A program made the position numbers and the translations under genes. From assembly GCA_937916365.1 (NCBI GenBank), contig CALFSY010000275.1, positions 1-20,305 on the forward strand: 20,305 bases of DNA, given 5' to 3'. The first letter of the stretch is position 1. Every line of letters begins with the position of its first letter. This document shows, piece after piece, positions 7,531 through 15,684 of this stretch. The notes below the pieces were generated by a model. That model did not search any database and was not told the origin of the DNA. It saw only the letters and a list, made by a program, of their open reading frames with translations. This DNA is from an uncultured Jannaschia sp. (lineage in GTDB: Bacteria > Pseudomonadota > Alphaproteobacteria > Rhodobacterales > Rhodobacteraceae).

Positions 7531-8508
7531 ATGATGAAAGATCGCATAGAAAATCAACAGGCCACCATTCGTGCCACGGCAACACGTGTTCTGCAGCTAG
7601 AGGGCGCGGCGGTTAGTGATATGGCCGAAAACCTGCCTAAGGATTTTGAAGCCACAGTTGGCGCCATTCTGGCCACTACGGGGCGCGTGATTTTATCGGG
7701 GATCGGTAAATCCGGCCATATCGCACGCAAAATCGCCTCAACATTTGCCTCAACCGGCACGCCATCGGCATTTGTTCACCCGGCAGAGGCCAGCCACGGC
7801 GATTTAGGCATGGTCACACCTGGGGATTTGGTCATTTTGATTTCAAATTCCGGCGAAACGGTTGAACTGAAGGATCTTGTCGCCCATACGGCGCGATTTC
7901 AAATTCCCCTGGTGGCAATATCGGGGCGGTTGGACAGCACGCTGATGCACGCGGCGGATTTCAAACTTTTGCTGCCCGATGCACCGGAGGCGTGCGTGAT
8001 CGGCATGGCGCCCACCACCTCAACCACCTTAACGTTGGCATTAGGCGATGCGATCGCGGTCGCGGTGATGGAATGCCGCGGATTTCAACCCGATGAATTC
8101 AGAACCTACCACCCCGGCGGAAAACTTGGCGCGCGGTTGTCAACCGTGGCGCATCTGATGCACCGGGGGGATGAATTGCCCTTGGTGAACGAAGATACGC
8201 CAATGCCCGACACATTGATTATGATGACCCAAAAGGGATTTGGCATTGCGGGTGTTATGGCATATCAACGCCTGGTTGGTGTGATTTCAGACGGGGATTT
8301 GCGGCGCAATATGGACGGATTGCTAAACCAACGCGCCGGGGGTGTGGCAACACGCACGCCGCGCACAGTTGGGGCAGACGATCTTGCCGCCGAGGCCATG
8401 GCAATTATGTCGGCCAACCGCATAACGGCAGTGTTCGCGGTGGACGACCAACACCATCCCGTGGGTCTCTTGCATCTGCACGATTGTTTGCGCGCGGGGC
8501 TTGCCTAA
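7531..8508 (+). CDS. kdsD: D-arabinose-5-phosphate isomerase (KdsD/KpsF family)
   Basis: Converts ribulose 5-phosphate to arabinose 5-phosphate, the first step toward Kdo in lipopolysaccharide or capsule. It is a 325-residue cytoplasmic protein: an SIS domain (about 25-190) followed by two CBS repeats (about 205-320). Counting from the second ATG (7534), the key residues fall at K59 (GIGKSGHI), E111 (SGETVEL), E152 (PEACVIGMAPTTST) and H193 (YHPGGKLG), the numbers I recall for E. coli KdsD. That supports a start at 7531 or 7534 rather than the in-frame ATGs at 7477 or 7519. A GGGGGA at 7513-7518 is a loosely spaced ribosome-binding site. It is divergent from the Nudix gene and convergent with the RraA-family gene, 37 bases away. 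The other Kdo genes are not in the window. Confidence 0.93.
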   Translation: MMKDRIENQQATIRATATRVLQLEGAAVSDMAENLPKDFEATVGAILATTGRVILSGIGKSGHIARKIASTFASTGTPSAFVHPAEASHGDLGMVTPGDLVILISNSGETVELKDLVAHTARFQIPLVAISGRLDSTLMHAADFKLLLPDAPEACVIGMAPTTSTTLTLALGDAIAVAVMECRGFQPDEFRTYHPGGKLGARLSTVAHLMHRGDELPLVNEDTPMPDTLIMMTQKGFGIAGVMAYQRLVGVISDGDLRRNMDGLLNQRAGGVATRTPRTVGADDLAAEAMAIMSANRITAVFAVDDQHHPVGLLHLHDCLRAGLA

Positions 8509-8545
8509 CGTGCATCTACGTGGCCCGGATAAACTCTGGGTTCTT

Positions 8546-9241
8546 CTAAGTTCGGGCGGCTTCAAACGCGGCCCATGCTTGGGCAAATGTATCGAAATCA
8601 AAATCTTTTCGGCGGGCGGGTTCAAGGATCAACTTTTCCGTTTCCAAAAGTTTTTTGATTGCATCGGCAAGGGTTGGAATAACCTTGGGCGGGATAACCA
8701 ATGCCCCGTGGCGGTCGGCGTGGATAAGATCGCCATCGTGCACCTGTAACCCAAATATGGTCACCGGCGTCCCAATATCACGCACATGGGCAAACCCATG
8801 ACTGGGGCCGATAGACCCCGCCAAAACGGGAAAGCCATCGGGCAAATCCCCTAAATCGCGCACAACACCGTTGGTCACTGCGCCGGACAGACCGAAGCCT
8901 TTGTGCACTGTTGTATTGATTTCCCCCCAATACGCCCCAACGCAATTTGGAAAATCCGTGTCTTCGACAACAACAACCCCAGGACGGGGCCCATCGGCCA
9001 TATGGCGATAATACGCCATGCGCCGGGTTTTTAGCACCTCAGGCGATTCGGTGGGCGGGGCAAGGGCCGCAATCTTTGCGGTGCGGGCATACCCCACCAT
9101 CGCCGCCGCGTTTGGGTCAGATGCCACCATGGTGCCCCGGGTAAACGCCGAAAACCCGCGCCCACCTTCGGCAACCTCAATCGCATTGCACACCGTGGGG
9201 GTGTCAACGGTGTGCAATAGGGCCAAAAGGGTAGCATCCAT
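8546..9241 (-). CDS. RraA / HMG-aldolase family protein, last gene of the long cluster
   Basis: A 231-residue member of the family that includes 4-hydroxy-4-methyl-2-oxoglutarate/4-carboxy-4-hydroxy-2-oxoadipate aldolase and the RNase E inhibitor RraA. The active-site signature is visible: W105-G-E-I followed, 21 residues after G106, by R128-D129 in GAVTNGVVRD. In the aldolases this arginine binds the pyruvyl group and the aspartate helps hold the metal. The residue before the glycine is asparagine (N124), where VDG is commoner. GDLIHADRHGALVIP (170-184) is the conserved C-terminal strand pair. GGGGAGACGT gives a good ribosome-binding site before the ATG at 9241, and only 12 bases separate it from the MetE-like gene. 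Its place at the end of a catabolic cluster favours a retro-aldol or oxaloacetate-decarboxylase role over RNase control; that is inference. Confidence 0.85.
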   Translation of the reverse strand: MDATLLALLHTVDTPTVCNAIEVAEGGRGFSAFTRGTMVASDPNAAAMVGYARTAKIAALAPPTESPEVLKTRRMAYYRHMADGPRPGVVVVEDTDFPNCVGAYWGEINTTVHKGFGLSGAVTNGVVRDLGDLPDGFPVLAGSIGPSHGFAHVRDIGTPVTIFGLQVHDGDLIHADRHGALVIPPKVIPTLADAIKKLLETEKLILEPARRKDFDFDTFAQAWAAFEAART

Positions 9242-9253
9242 TTTACGTCTCCC

Positions 9254-10396
9254 CTAGGGTAAGTTTCTTAAAGATTGGGCCTGCGCCGCCCCTTCGGCCA
9301 AGGCGCCCAGTTTGGCATAGGCAATATCGGGATCGACCGCGCCAAACCCAGCAAAGGTGCCAAACCCACAATCGGACCCCGCGATTACACGATCAGGGCC
9401 AACAATATCCACAAACCTTGCGATACGTTGCGCCACCAAATGTGGATGTTCGACAAAGTTTGTCGTGCTGTCCACCACACCGGGGACCAAAACCTTATCT
9501 TCGGGGATGTCATGTTTCCGATCCTCAAACACCGCCCATTCATGGCCATGGCGTGGGTTTGAGGTTTCAAACAAAACATAGCGCGATTTGGTCGCCATAA
9601 GTGTGTCAAACATCTTTGCCATGGGGATGTCGCAAATATGGGGCCCTTCATAATTGCCCCAGCATATGTGCACACGCACCCGTTCGGTCGGCACATCACG
9701 CAAGGCATGATTTAGCGCCTCAACATGCGCGGCGGCGATTTTGATGAATGCGTCATCCGATAAATCGTTAAACAGCATGTGCCGCGATAACGCCAAATCG
9801 GGGCAATCGAGTTGCACATCCAACCCCGCGGCAACGATGGTTTCATACTCTTCCTTCATCGCATCGGCCAGCGCGGCCAGATAGGCCTCGCGCGTAGGAT
9901 AATAGACGTTTTGTAAAAACAACGAGATAACCCCGGGCGATGCGGCGTTCATAAACCCACGCGCAATCCCATGTTCGGCCATGGCCGATTTAAGATTGGC
10001 AATGTCTTTGCGCAATTCGCCCTGTCCTTTGGATGTAATTGCATCCACACACATGGGCCGGGCATATTTTGGGGTGCCCCCATCTTGGGCCAGGCGTTTG
10101 AGGTAAGTGGGAAACTGTTTCAAATCGGCGGGCGCGTTGCGCGGGCTGTCGCCGTCAAAGCCGGTGTAGCGATCTTTGACATAGGTCGCATAAGAAATTT
10201 TCGATGTTTCCCCATCCGACACAATATCAATGCCGGCGTCCCGTTGTTTTTTCACGGTTTGCGCGACGGCCCGCGTCATACAGGCGTCAAATTCGCCCTG
10301 ATCGAACGTATCACCCCGTTCACGGGCAAAGATAAAATCAACAACGTCCTGACTGCGCGGTAATGATCCCACGTGGGTTGTTAAAATCGGTGTCAT
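9254..10396 (-). CDS. Stand-alone MetE-type (cobalamin-independent methionine synthase family) zinc methyltransferase domain
   Basis: A 380-residue protein equivalent to the catalytic C-terminal half of MetE only; the N-terminal half is absent. The opening HVGSLPR (8-14) is the family signature. The zinc ligands match those of MetE: H243 and C245 in VHICWGNYEGPH, E277 in LFETSNPRH, and C343 in GSDCGFGTF. An intact metal site implies thiol activation for methyl transfer. MetE itself moves methyl from methyl-tetrahydrofolate to homocysteine; single-domain relatives use other donors, mostly uncharacterised. AGAGGGCG lies before the ATG at 10396. It sits 45 bases after the bicupin gene and 12 before the RraA-type gene, so it probably acts on a methyl group of the cluster's substrate or recycles a thiol acceptor (inference). 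It is not a complete methionine synthase. Confidence 0.82.
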   Translation of the reverse strand: MTPILTTHVGSLPRSQDVVDFIFARERGDTFDQGEFDACMTRAVAQTVKKQRDAGIDIVSDGETSKISYATYVKDRYTGFDGDSPRNAPADLKQFPTYLKRLAQDGGTPKYARPMCVDAITSKGQGELRKDIANLKSAMAEHGIARGFMNAASPGVISLFLQNVYYPTREAYLAALADAMKEEYETIVAAGLDVQLDCPDLALSRHMLFNDLSDDAFIKIAAAHVEALNHALRDVPTERVRVHICWGNYEGPHICDIPMAKMFDTLMATKSRYVLFETSNPRHGHEWAVFEDRKHDIPEDKVLVPGVVDSTTNFVEHPHLVAQRIARFVDIVGPDRVIAGSDCGFGTFAGFGAVDPDIAYAKLGALAEGAAQAQSLRNLP

Positions 10397-10441
10397 ATGA
10401 TCGCGCCCTCTAAAAAATTCCGTTGTGATGATGCCGCGAAC

Positions 10442-11416
10442 CTAACGTTCCACACCGCGCCACGTTGGCCCCGCCGGATCATCGGTGCCCACCACGCGAT
10501 ACATCGCGGCCTCCCCCGTCATGGCGGGCACCGCGCTGTGTGCCAGGTGTTCGGGCACCGACATGGTATCACCGGGGGCCAACGTTGCATCGCCACCATC
10601 CCACCGCACGTGCCAATGCCCCTTGACCGGCATCAGGACTGCGGGCCGATCATGTGCATGTTTCGCATCCGTCGCCGAAGCGCGCGTGATAAAATCAACC
10701 TCAAACCCTGGTTTATCGCGCAACCGCCCCGTTTCGCCAATAACCTTAACCGGATGCGGATTGGCCAGCGCAACCAGATCCCAATATCGGGCCACATGGT
10801 TGGGCAAAACTTGGGTGGGGGTTGGTTCGCCCCGTTTGGCCAATTCATCGTCTGCCATCACAGGCATCGGGTTCACGCCCGCGGGCAGGGTTTCGCCCCG
10901 TTTGGTATCATACAGTTTGCCCGTTTCGGCCAGGATCAAACCATGGTCGCGGGCATCTTCGATCACTTGCGGCGCCCACATAACCCCACCACCGGCATCA
11001 TCACCGCCCAGAATGGCCATAATCATGCCATACTCGGCCCCGATATTTTCAAATCCGCGAAAAATGCCCGTTGGGATGTTGAAAATATCGCCCACCTCTA
11101 ACACTACCTCACCGGCGGTGCCCCAACGGCCCCAGAAAAAACGCCACCGTCCGGACAGCACAAAAAACACCTCTGCCGTGCGGTGATCGTGCAAAGAGTT
11201 GCGGCATTTCGGCGGCTGACCCGCCGCGCCGATGTTGAACCCATGCGGGATGGTGATGTGCACATGTTGGTCCGCGCCCTCGGACACACCACCACCGATG
11301 ATGGTAAAGTTTTCTTTCTGGTCGCTGCCGGGGGTGTGGGCATCAATAAACGCTGTGCGGCACGGTTTTAGATCGCCATAGCGGACAATCCGCGTTTCCA
11401 TGTTATGTGGGGTCAT
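10442..11416 (-). CDS. Two-domain cupin (bicupin) protein
   Basis: A 324-residue protein with two cupin barrels. Cupin 1 (about 65-140) has H76-x-H78-x3-E82 in LHDHRTAEVFFVLSG and an IPTGIFRGFENIG strand, where the usual later histidine is arginine (R120). Cupin 2 (about 240-315) has H253-x-H255 in KHAHDRPAVLMPVKG and H293 in VPEHLAHS, but valine replaces the usual glutamate. Both barrels therefore have partial metal sets; one may bind metal and the other ligand. Bicupins include gentisate-type dioxygenases, isomerases and pure binding proteins, so no reaction is assigned. I chose the ATG at 11416 because AAAGGA lies nine bases upstream; an in-frame ATG at 11440 would add eight residues. It lies 85 bases after the preceding SnoaL gene. 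Confidence 0.8.
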   Translation of the reverse strand: MTPHNMETRIVRYGDLKPCRTAFIDAHTPGSDQKENFTIIGGGVSEGADQHVHITIPHGFNIGAAGQPPKCRNSLHDHRTAEVFFVLSGRWRFFWGRWGTAGEVVLEVGDIFNIPTGIFRGFENIGAEYGMIMAILGGDDAGGGVMWAPQVIEDARDHGLILAETGKLYDTKRGETLPAGVNPMPVMADDELAKRGEPTPTQVLPNHVARYWDLVALANPHPVKVIGETGRLRDKPGFEVDFITRASATDAKHAHDRPAVLMPVKGHWHVRWDGGDATLAPGDTMSVPEHLAHSAVPAMTGEAAMYRVVGTDDPAGPTWRGVER

Positions 11417-11463
11417 CTGCCCCGTTCCTTTCATATTCAAATGCTTGTGGTTTTGGTGTGGAA

Positions 11464-11481
11464 AGGTGTTTAGAAATACCT
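11464..11481. promoter_or_regulatory. Imperfect palindrome between SnoaL gene and bicupin gene
   Basis: AGGTGTTT and AAATACCT flank a central AG and match as inverted repeats at seven of eight positions. The 18-base site is about 48 bases upstream of the bicupin start and 20 bases beyond the preceding stop codon. The two-base centre is too short for a good RNA hairpin, so a dimeric regulator site is more plausible than a terminator. No second copy was recognised in the window. Confidence 0.3.
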
Positions 11482-11501
11482 GAATGCGCGGGCGCGATCA
11501 A

Positions 11502-12470
11502 TCATCCGGTGTGCAACAAAATCTGTTGCCAGATTGCGGTTTCGTCATACAACACCCATTCGCGGCGCAGGCCCCAGGGGCCAAATTCCGCGTGACTGGC
11601 CCCCATGATATAAACCTTTGCCCCCGTTGGGGGGCCAAACGCGCCCCATCCCTCATGTGTGCCAGAAAGACCCCACCGCAGCGCGGCGCGCGGTGGCATC
11701 ATCGGGTCATCACAGCCGATTTGATGGTCAATGGTAAAGGTTGCATTGGGGAAAGCGGCACGCAACCCCATCCAAAATTCATCGACCCCATTGTGGGAAA
11801 GCGCCACCTTACCCCCGGGGTAGTCCAACCGCACGGCGCGATCATAATGTTGGGGAATGGTTTTGAAATCCGCGGCCATAATGCGCGTTAAGATGTTGGA
11901 ATATCTTTGCCCCCATTCATTGTCGTTTCCGCGCCCTTTGTAGGGGCCGGGGCGGTCCATCGCCGGGGTGAATGGTTTAGGGCATTTTTCGGGCCCACCT
12001 TGGCGCGCGATCAGATCACGGGCAAAATCCTTTGGATCCCACCCCAGTTGGCGCACAATGGCACCTTGGTCACGGATCAACCATTCATCGTTGATTTGGT
12101 TCGCAACGGCATGGCAATCAGCAATGATACGATAGTGCAGTTTTTTGCCCGTGGCCGCGCCGTATAGGCCCGCGTGCATATGTGTTGCGGTTGATTGAAT
12201 CCGGTGTGACGATAGCATTCCATCCGCCGCCGTGGCACACCACATCACATCTTCCCCCAAAAGGGCACGATCGGGAAATTCGGCCAGGGTTTCCATGGTT
12301 GCGGCGATCACGTCCTGATTACCCATAACGATTGAGGCCGGCGATCGCACGATAATGTTTTGGGCATAATAATCATGCAACGTGGCGATGCCGCGATCTT
12401 CCCAAATTTCTTTGGTAATGCCCAAAATATAGTCGGGGAAATCTTTGAACTTGGGATCAAATCCTTTCAC
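11502..12470 (-). CDS. Tandem two-domain SnoaL/NTF2-like protein (322 aa)
   Basis: Two SnoaL-like (nuclear-transport-factor-2 fold) domains in one chain, about residues 10-150 and 185-322. Each half follows the fold's order: N-terminal helices, a conserved loop with PTG or ATG-K (GAATGKKLHYRI at 104-115; GPPTGAKVYIMG at 279-290), then a strand ending in a tryptophan-rich segment (NDEWLIRD at 127-134; RREWVLYDE at 302-310). The fold serves isomerases, cyclases, dehydratases and hydrolases with varied catalytic residues, so no reaction is assigned. The start is GTG at 12470, supported by AAAAGGA seven bases upstream. It lies 73 bases after the SDR gene. No signal peptide, so probably cytoplasmic. 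Confidence 0.75.
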   Translation of the reverse strand: MKGFDPKFKDFPDYILGITKEIWEDRGIATLHDYYAQNIIVRSPASIVMGNQDVIAATMETLAEFPDRALLGEDVMWCATAADGMLSSHRIQSTATHMHAGLYGAATGKKLHYRIIADCHAVANQINDEWLIRDQGAIVRQLGWDPKDFARDLIARQGGPEKCPKPFTPAMDRPGPYKGRGNDNEWGQRYSNILTRIMAADFKTIPQHYDRAVRLDYPGGKVALSHNGVDEFWMGLRAAFPNATFTIDHQIGCDDPMMPPRAALRWGLSGTHEGWGAFGPPTGAKVYIMGASHAEFGPWGLRREWVLYDETAIWQQILLHTG

Positions 12471-12543
12471 ATGCGCATCCTTTTGCTATAGGGGTGTTTG
12501 AGTATGGGGCATCGCGTGCCATGGCCCTGACTGCGCAACATTA

Positions 12544-13311
12544 TTAGTCTGCCGTCCATCCGCCGTCGATCATCATGGCCGTTCCCGTAACCAATGCCGC
12601 CATATCCGAGGCCAAGTAAACCACCGCGCCCATAATATCTTCGACCTCCCCCACACGGCCCAGTTTGATTTTATCTAAAATCCAGGCCCGTTTTTGCGGG
12701 TCGTCAAAGGTGGGGCGGGTTAGATCCGTTAAGATAAACGTTGGGCAAATCGTGTTGACGCGAATTGTGTTGGGTCCCAATTCCAAGGCCATGGCCTTGG
12801 TGAACCCCTCGACGGCAAATTTTGAGGCGCAATACACCGCGCGGTCGCGTCCGCCCACATGGCCCATTTGACTGGATACATTGATCAGGCTGCCACCGCG
12901 CCCTGCCGCAAGCAGCCCTTTGGCCACGGCCTGGGTCAAAAAATAAGCACCGCGCAGATTGATCGCCATAACAGCGTCGAAATCTGCGGCCGTTGTCTCG
13001 GTGGCTTTGCCATGGCGGGCCAATCCGGCAGCGTTCAACAAAATATCAAACGGCCCGGTTTCGGCCACGGCCTGCGCGGTGGCGCCAACATTGGATATGT
13101 CCAAGGCCAACACCTCTGCCTGCCAGCCTTTAGCGATCATCGCATCGGCAATCGCGCGCAACCGGTCGCCCCGCCGCGCGGCAAGCGTGACCGCCGCCCC
13201 GTGTGCGGCCAATGCGGCCGCAGCGGCCAAACCGATGCCCGATGAGGCCCCGGCCACAAGAGCGCGTTTACCGGTAAGGTCAATCTTTGGGGTTTTGGGA
13301 AACTCTATCAC
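12544..13311 (-). CDS. Short-chain dehydrogenase/reductase (SDR)
   Basis: A 255-residue classical SDR that should interconvert an alcohol and a ketone with NAD(P). The cofactor loop is G21-A-S-S-G25-I-G27, the structural motif NAAG is at 93-96, and the catalytic serine, tyrosine and lysine are S147, Y160 and K164 (YCASK). The C-terminal MMIDGGWTAD is typical. The start is GTG at 13311, overlapping the stop of the upstream SnoaL gene in a GTGA, which implies translational coupling. The arginine pair after the second strand (AARRGDR) hints at NADP preference, though weakly. With the HisD-like dehydrogenase just upstream it gives the cluster two oxidation steps. Substrate unknown; sugar-acid or polyol oxidation would be typical. 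Confidence 0.92.
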   Translation of the reverse strand: MIEFPKTPKIDLTGKRALVAGASSGIGLAAAAALAAHGAAVTLAARRGDRLRAIADAMIAKGWQAEVLALDISNVGATAQAVAETGPFDILLNAAGLARHGKATETTAADFDAVMAINLRGAYFLTQAVAKGLLAAGRGGSLINVSSQMGHVGGRDRAVYCASKFAVEGFTKAMALELGPNTIRVNTICPTFILTDLTRPTFDDPQKRAWILDKIKLGRVGEVEDIMGAVVYLASDMAALVTGTAMMIDGGWTAD

Positions 13312-14360
13312 ACATCCCCCACCGGAAATGGAATGGTGCCTTGCACGCGGGCCTTATTAAATTCGCGCAGGCGGGCAAACACATCAACGCCCAACTGCCG
13401 ATACGCATCCAACATATCCACCATGACCCAGTTTTCGCGGATCAATCCATGTTCAATCCGCCAGAAATCCAGCGAACACATGGTGATTTTTTTGCCCGAC
13501 GGCGCAATACCCATCCACCCATCATGGGTAAGTGTTTGGATCATGTTGGGCCAGCCCGTCACAGCGGCATAGTTGCCATCGCCAAAGAAATGATAGGTGA
13601 TTTCGTCCAAGTATTGGCCACGGTCCGGCATGGCATTCAAAAACGGGATTTGGTGCCAATTCCGAAATCCCGCGATCCCACGCCCGGTGCCAATACCCGC
13701 GGGGCCATACCAGTTCATTTTTGGGTGCCAGAATTTGGACATTTCCATCACATCTGGCCCGCCCTGGCTGGGGTGGCGTTTCATGTGGGTCAGCATATCA
13801 ACGATATGCGCGCATGAGGCCTGCGCGTGGGGCGCATCCCACGGGCCGGGGACAAGGCCATCAAGCGTTGCGGGGCCGGGGATGCACACCTCGCGCCCTA
13901 ATGATGGCGCCATTGGCCAGGCATTGGCCTGCATCATAACCTCTGGGATGTCCCATAGGGTTTGGATTTCGGTAACTTTGCCGCCCTCAAACCGATAAAA
14001 CTCGTGAAACCGCATATGCGTCAGATGGCCAGTTGGCGGAATGTCCAGCCAAGGCGCCACAAACGTGCCAATATAATGCCCGCCACAGCCAACCCAATCG
14101 CCGCCATGTTCCGTGCGCCCGCCCATAACAATCCAATCGCGGCGTTCAAGATCGGGCCACGCGGCCAAAAGGGGGGCATAACACACATCATAAAGCGCAT
14201 CCGGGCCAACCATATCACCCCATGGATGGGGCATATGCACCACCGCATCCGGCGCGACCACATCGCCCAACGCGCGGCGCACCGTGGGCGCGACAAAATC
14301 ATACATCGCCGCGCGCAAAGGCGCGATCAAGGCTTTGTTGTGGCTATGAACATCGCTCAT
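13308..14360 (-). CDS. Tandem two-domain SnoaL/NTF2-like protein (350 aa)
   Basis: Two SnoaL-like domains, about residues 10-150 and 180-335. The first has an IPPTGHLTHMRFHEFYRFEG segment (108-127). The second has GIAPSGKK, D298-F-W, NWVMVD (310-315) and QLGVDVF (322-328), segments nearly identical to those of the single-domain SnoaL protein at 16436-16978. The two are therefore paralogues inside one cluster. The start is the ATG at 14360, which overlaps the stop of the HisD-like gene as ATGA; a longer reading to 14456 would run well into hisD. Its own stop overlaps the SDR start. The conserved aspartates and histidines could be catalytic, but the chemistry cannot be read from sequence. Confidence 0.78.
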   Translation of the reverse strand: MSDVHSHNKALIAPLRAAMYDFVAPTVRRALGDVVAPDAVVHMPHPWGDMVGPDALYDVCYAPLLAAWPDLERRDWIVMGGRTEHGGDWVGCGGHYIGTFVAPWLDIPPTGHLTHMRFHEFYRFEGGKVTEIQTLWDIPEVMMQANAWPMAPSLGREVCIPGPATLDGLVPGPWDAPHAQASCAHIVDMLTHMKRHPSQGGPDVMEMSKFWHPKMNWYGPAGIGTGRGIAGFRNWHQIPFLNAMPDRGQYLDEITYHFFGDGNYAAVTGWPNMIQTLTHDGWMGIAPSGKKITMCSLDFWRIEHGLIRENWVMVDMLDAYRQLGVDVFARLREFNKARVQGTIPFPVGDV

Positions 14361-15667
14361 TCCACAGCCGCCCCATACGGTACATTTTTGCGGCCATATC
14401 GCCGCACGCGGATGTTGCATTGTTCGGCGTGGCCCACGAACCCCTCTAACATACATAGCCGCGATCCATAGGCGCCGATTGTTGTGGCGGCCTCATCGGT
14501 TAGGATTTTTTGATAGCTGTGGGTTTTCAAAAACTTACCAACCCACAATCCGCCGGTATATCGCCCCGCCTTTTTGGTAGGCAGGGTGTGGTTGGTGCCG
14601 ATCACCTTATCGCCGTTGGCCACGTTTGTGCGCGGGCCTAAAAACAATGCGCCATAGGATTGCATGTTATCCAGATACCAATCATCGCGGTTGGTCATCA
14701 CCTGCACGTGTTCATAGGCCATATCGTTGGCGGTGTGCAGCATTTCATCATGGGTATCACACACGATGACATCGCCATAATCACGCCAACTGACCCCGGC
14801 GGTTTCCGCCGTGGGTAGAATTTTAAGAAGGCGTTCGATTTCCGCCATCGTGTTGTTGGCCAACACACGACTGTTGGTGATAAGGCACGCGGGCGAATTA
14901 TATCCATGCTCTGCCTGACCTAACAGGTCGGTGGCACACAATTCGGCATCAACGGTATCGTCGGCAATCACCATAGTTTCGGTGGGACCTGCAAACAGAT
15001 CAATGCCCACGCGCCCGAACAGTTGCCGTTTGGCCTCGGCCACGAACGCATTGCCAGGGCCCACCAACATATGGACGGGATCAATGGTTTCAGTGCCGAT
15101 GGCCATGGCGCCAATCGCCTGAATCCCGCCCAACACGTAAATTTCATGGGCACCGCCCAACTGCATGGCCGCGACAATCGCGGGATGCGGCGCACCGTCA
15201 ACCGGCGGGGCGGCGGCAATAATGCGCGGCACCCCGGCCACCACAGCCGTCAACACCGACATATGGGCCGAGGCCACCATGGGAAATTTGCCCCCGGGCA
15301 CGTAACAGCCCACCGATTGCACGGGGATGTTTTTGTGCCCCAAAATAACACCAGGCAGGGTTTCGATTTCCACATCCGTCAGTGTTGCGCGCTGTGCCTC
15401 GGCAAAGTGGCGGATTTGGGTTTGGGCAAATTTTATATCCTCCATATCGCGTGTCGAAACCTTTTGCATCGCGGCTTCAATCTCGCTTGGCGATAGGCGG
15501 AAATTTTCGGGGGTATAGTTATCGAATTTTTGCGATAATTCGCGCACCATTGCATCACCCCGGGCCGCGATTCCGGCAAGGGTGCTTTCCACCACAGCGC
15601 GGACTTGCGCGTCATCTTCGGCTTTTTCGGCCTCGGGTTTGCTCCGCTTCAGGTATTCAACGGCCAT
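14357..15667 (-). CDS. HisD-family zinc, NAD-dependent alcohol dehydrogenase, not the histidine-pathway enzyme by context (HpsN-like)
   Basis: A 436-residue histidinol-dehydrogenase homologue. The zinc ligands of HisD are matched by Q251 and H254 (GQAEHGYNSPA), D353 (NGDKVIGTNHTLPT) and H413 (LEGFVGHAEQ). The catalytic Glu-His pair is E319-H320 (AYEHVQVM). HisD enzymes oxidise a primary alcohol through the aldehyde to the carboxylate using two NAD. No other histidine gene is near, and the neighbours are transport and catabolic genes. That matches the HisD paralogue group including HpsN, which oxidises 2,3-dihydroxypropane-1-sulfonate. The specific substrate here is unknown. AAGGAGAG precedes the ATG at 15667, the best ribosome-binding site in the cluster. 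The gene starts 17 bases after the VOC gene and ends in an ATGA overlap with the next. Confidence 0.87.
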   Translation of the reverse strand: MAVEYLKRSKPEAEKAEDDAQVRAVVESTLAGIAARGDAMVRELSQKFDNYTPENFRLSPSEIEAAMQKVSTRDMEDIKFAQTQIRHFAEAQRATLTDVEIETLPGVILGHKNIPVQSVGCYVPGGKFPMVASAHMSVLTAVVAGVPRIIAAAPPVDGAPHPAIVAAMQLGGAHEIYVLGGIQAIGAMAIGTETIDPVHMLVGPGNAFVAEAKRQLFGRVGIDLFAGPTETMVIADDTVDAELCATDLLGQAEHGYNSPACLITNSRVLANNTMAEIERLLKILPTAETAGVSWRDYGDVIVCDTHDEMLHTANDMAYEHVQVMTNRDDWYLDNMQSYGALFLGPRTNVANGDKVIGTNHTLPTKKAGRYTGGLWVGKFLKTHSYQKILTDEAATTIGAYGSRLCMLEGFVGHAEQCNIRVRRYGRKNVPYGAAVE

Positions 15668-15684
15668 GGTATGCTCTCCTTAGA

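Noticed and set aside
7429..7557. Longer N-terminus of the Nudix hydrolase
   Set aside because: It would overlap the divergent kdsD promoter and start; the ATG at 7428 has a good ribosome-binding site and fits the domain.
10397..11186. Two overlapping plus-strand frames opposite the bicupin gene
   Set aside because: They are antisense shadows of a gene with clear cupin motifs; their translations look like reverse-complement noise.
14357..15667. Histidine-biosynthesis hisD
   Set aside because: No his gene is nearby and it is translationally coupled to SnoaL and SDR genes in a transport/catabolic cluster.
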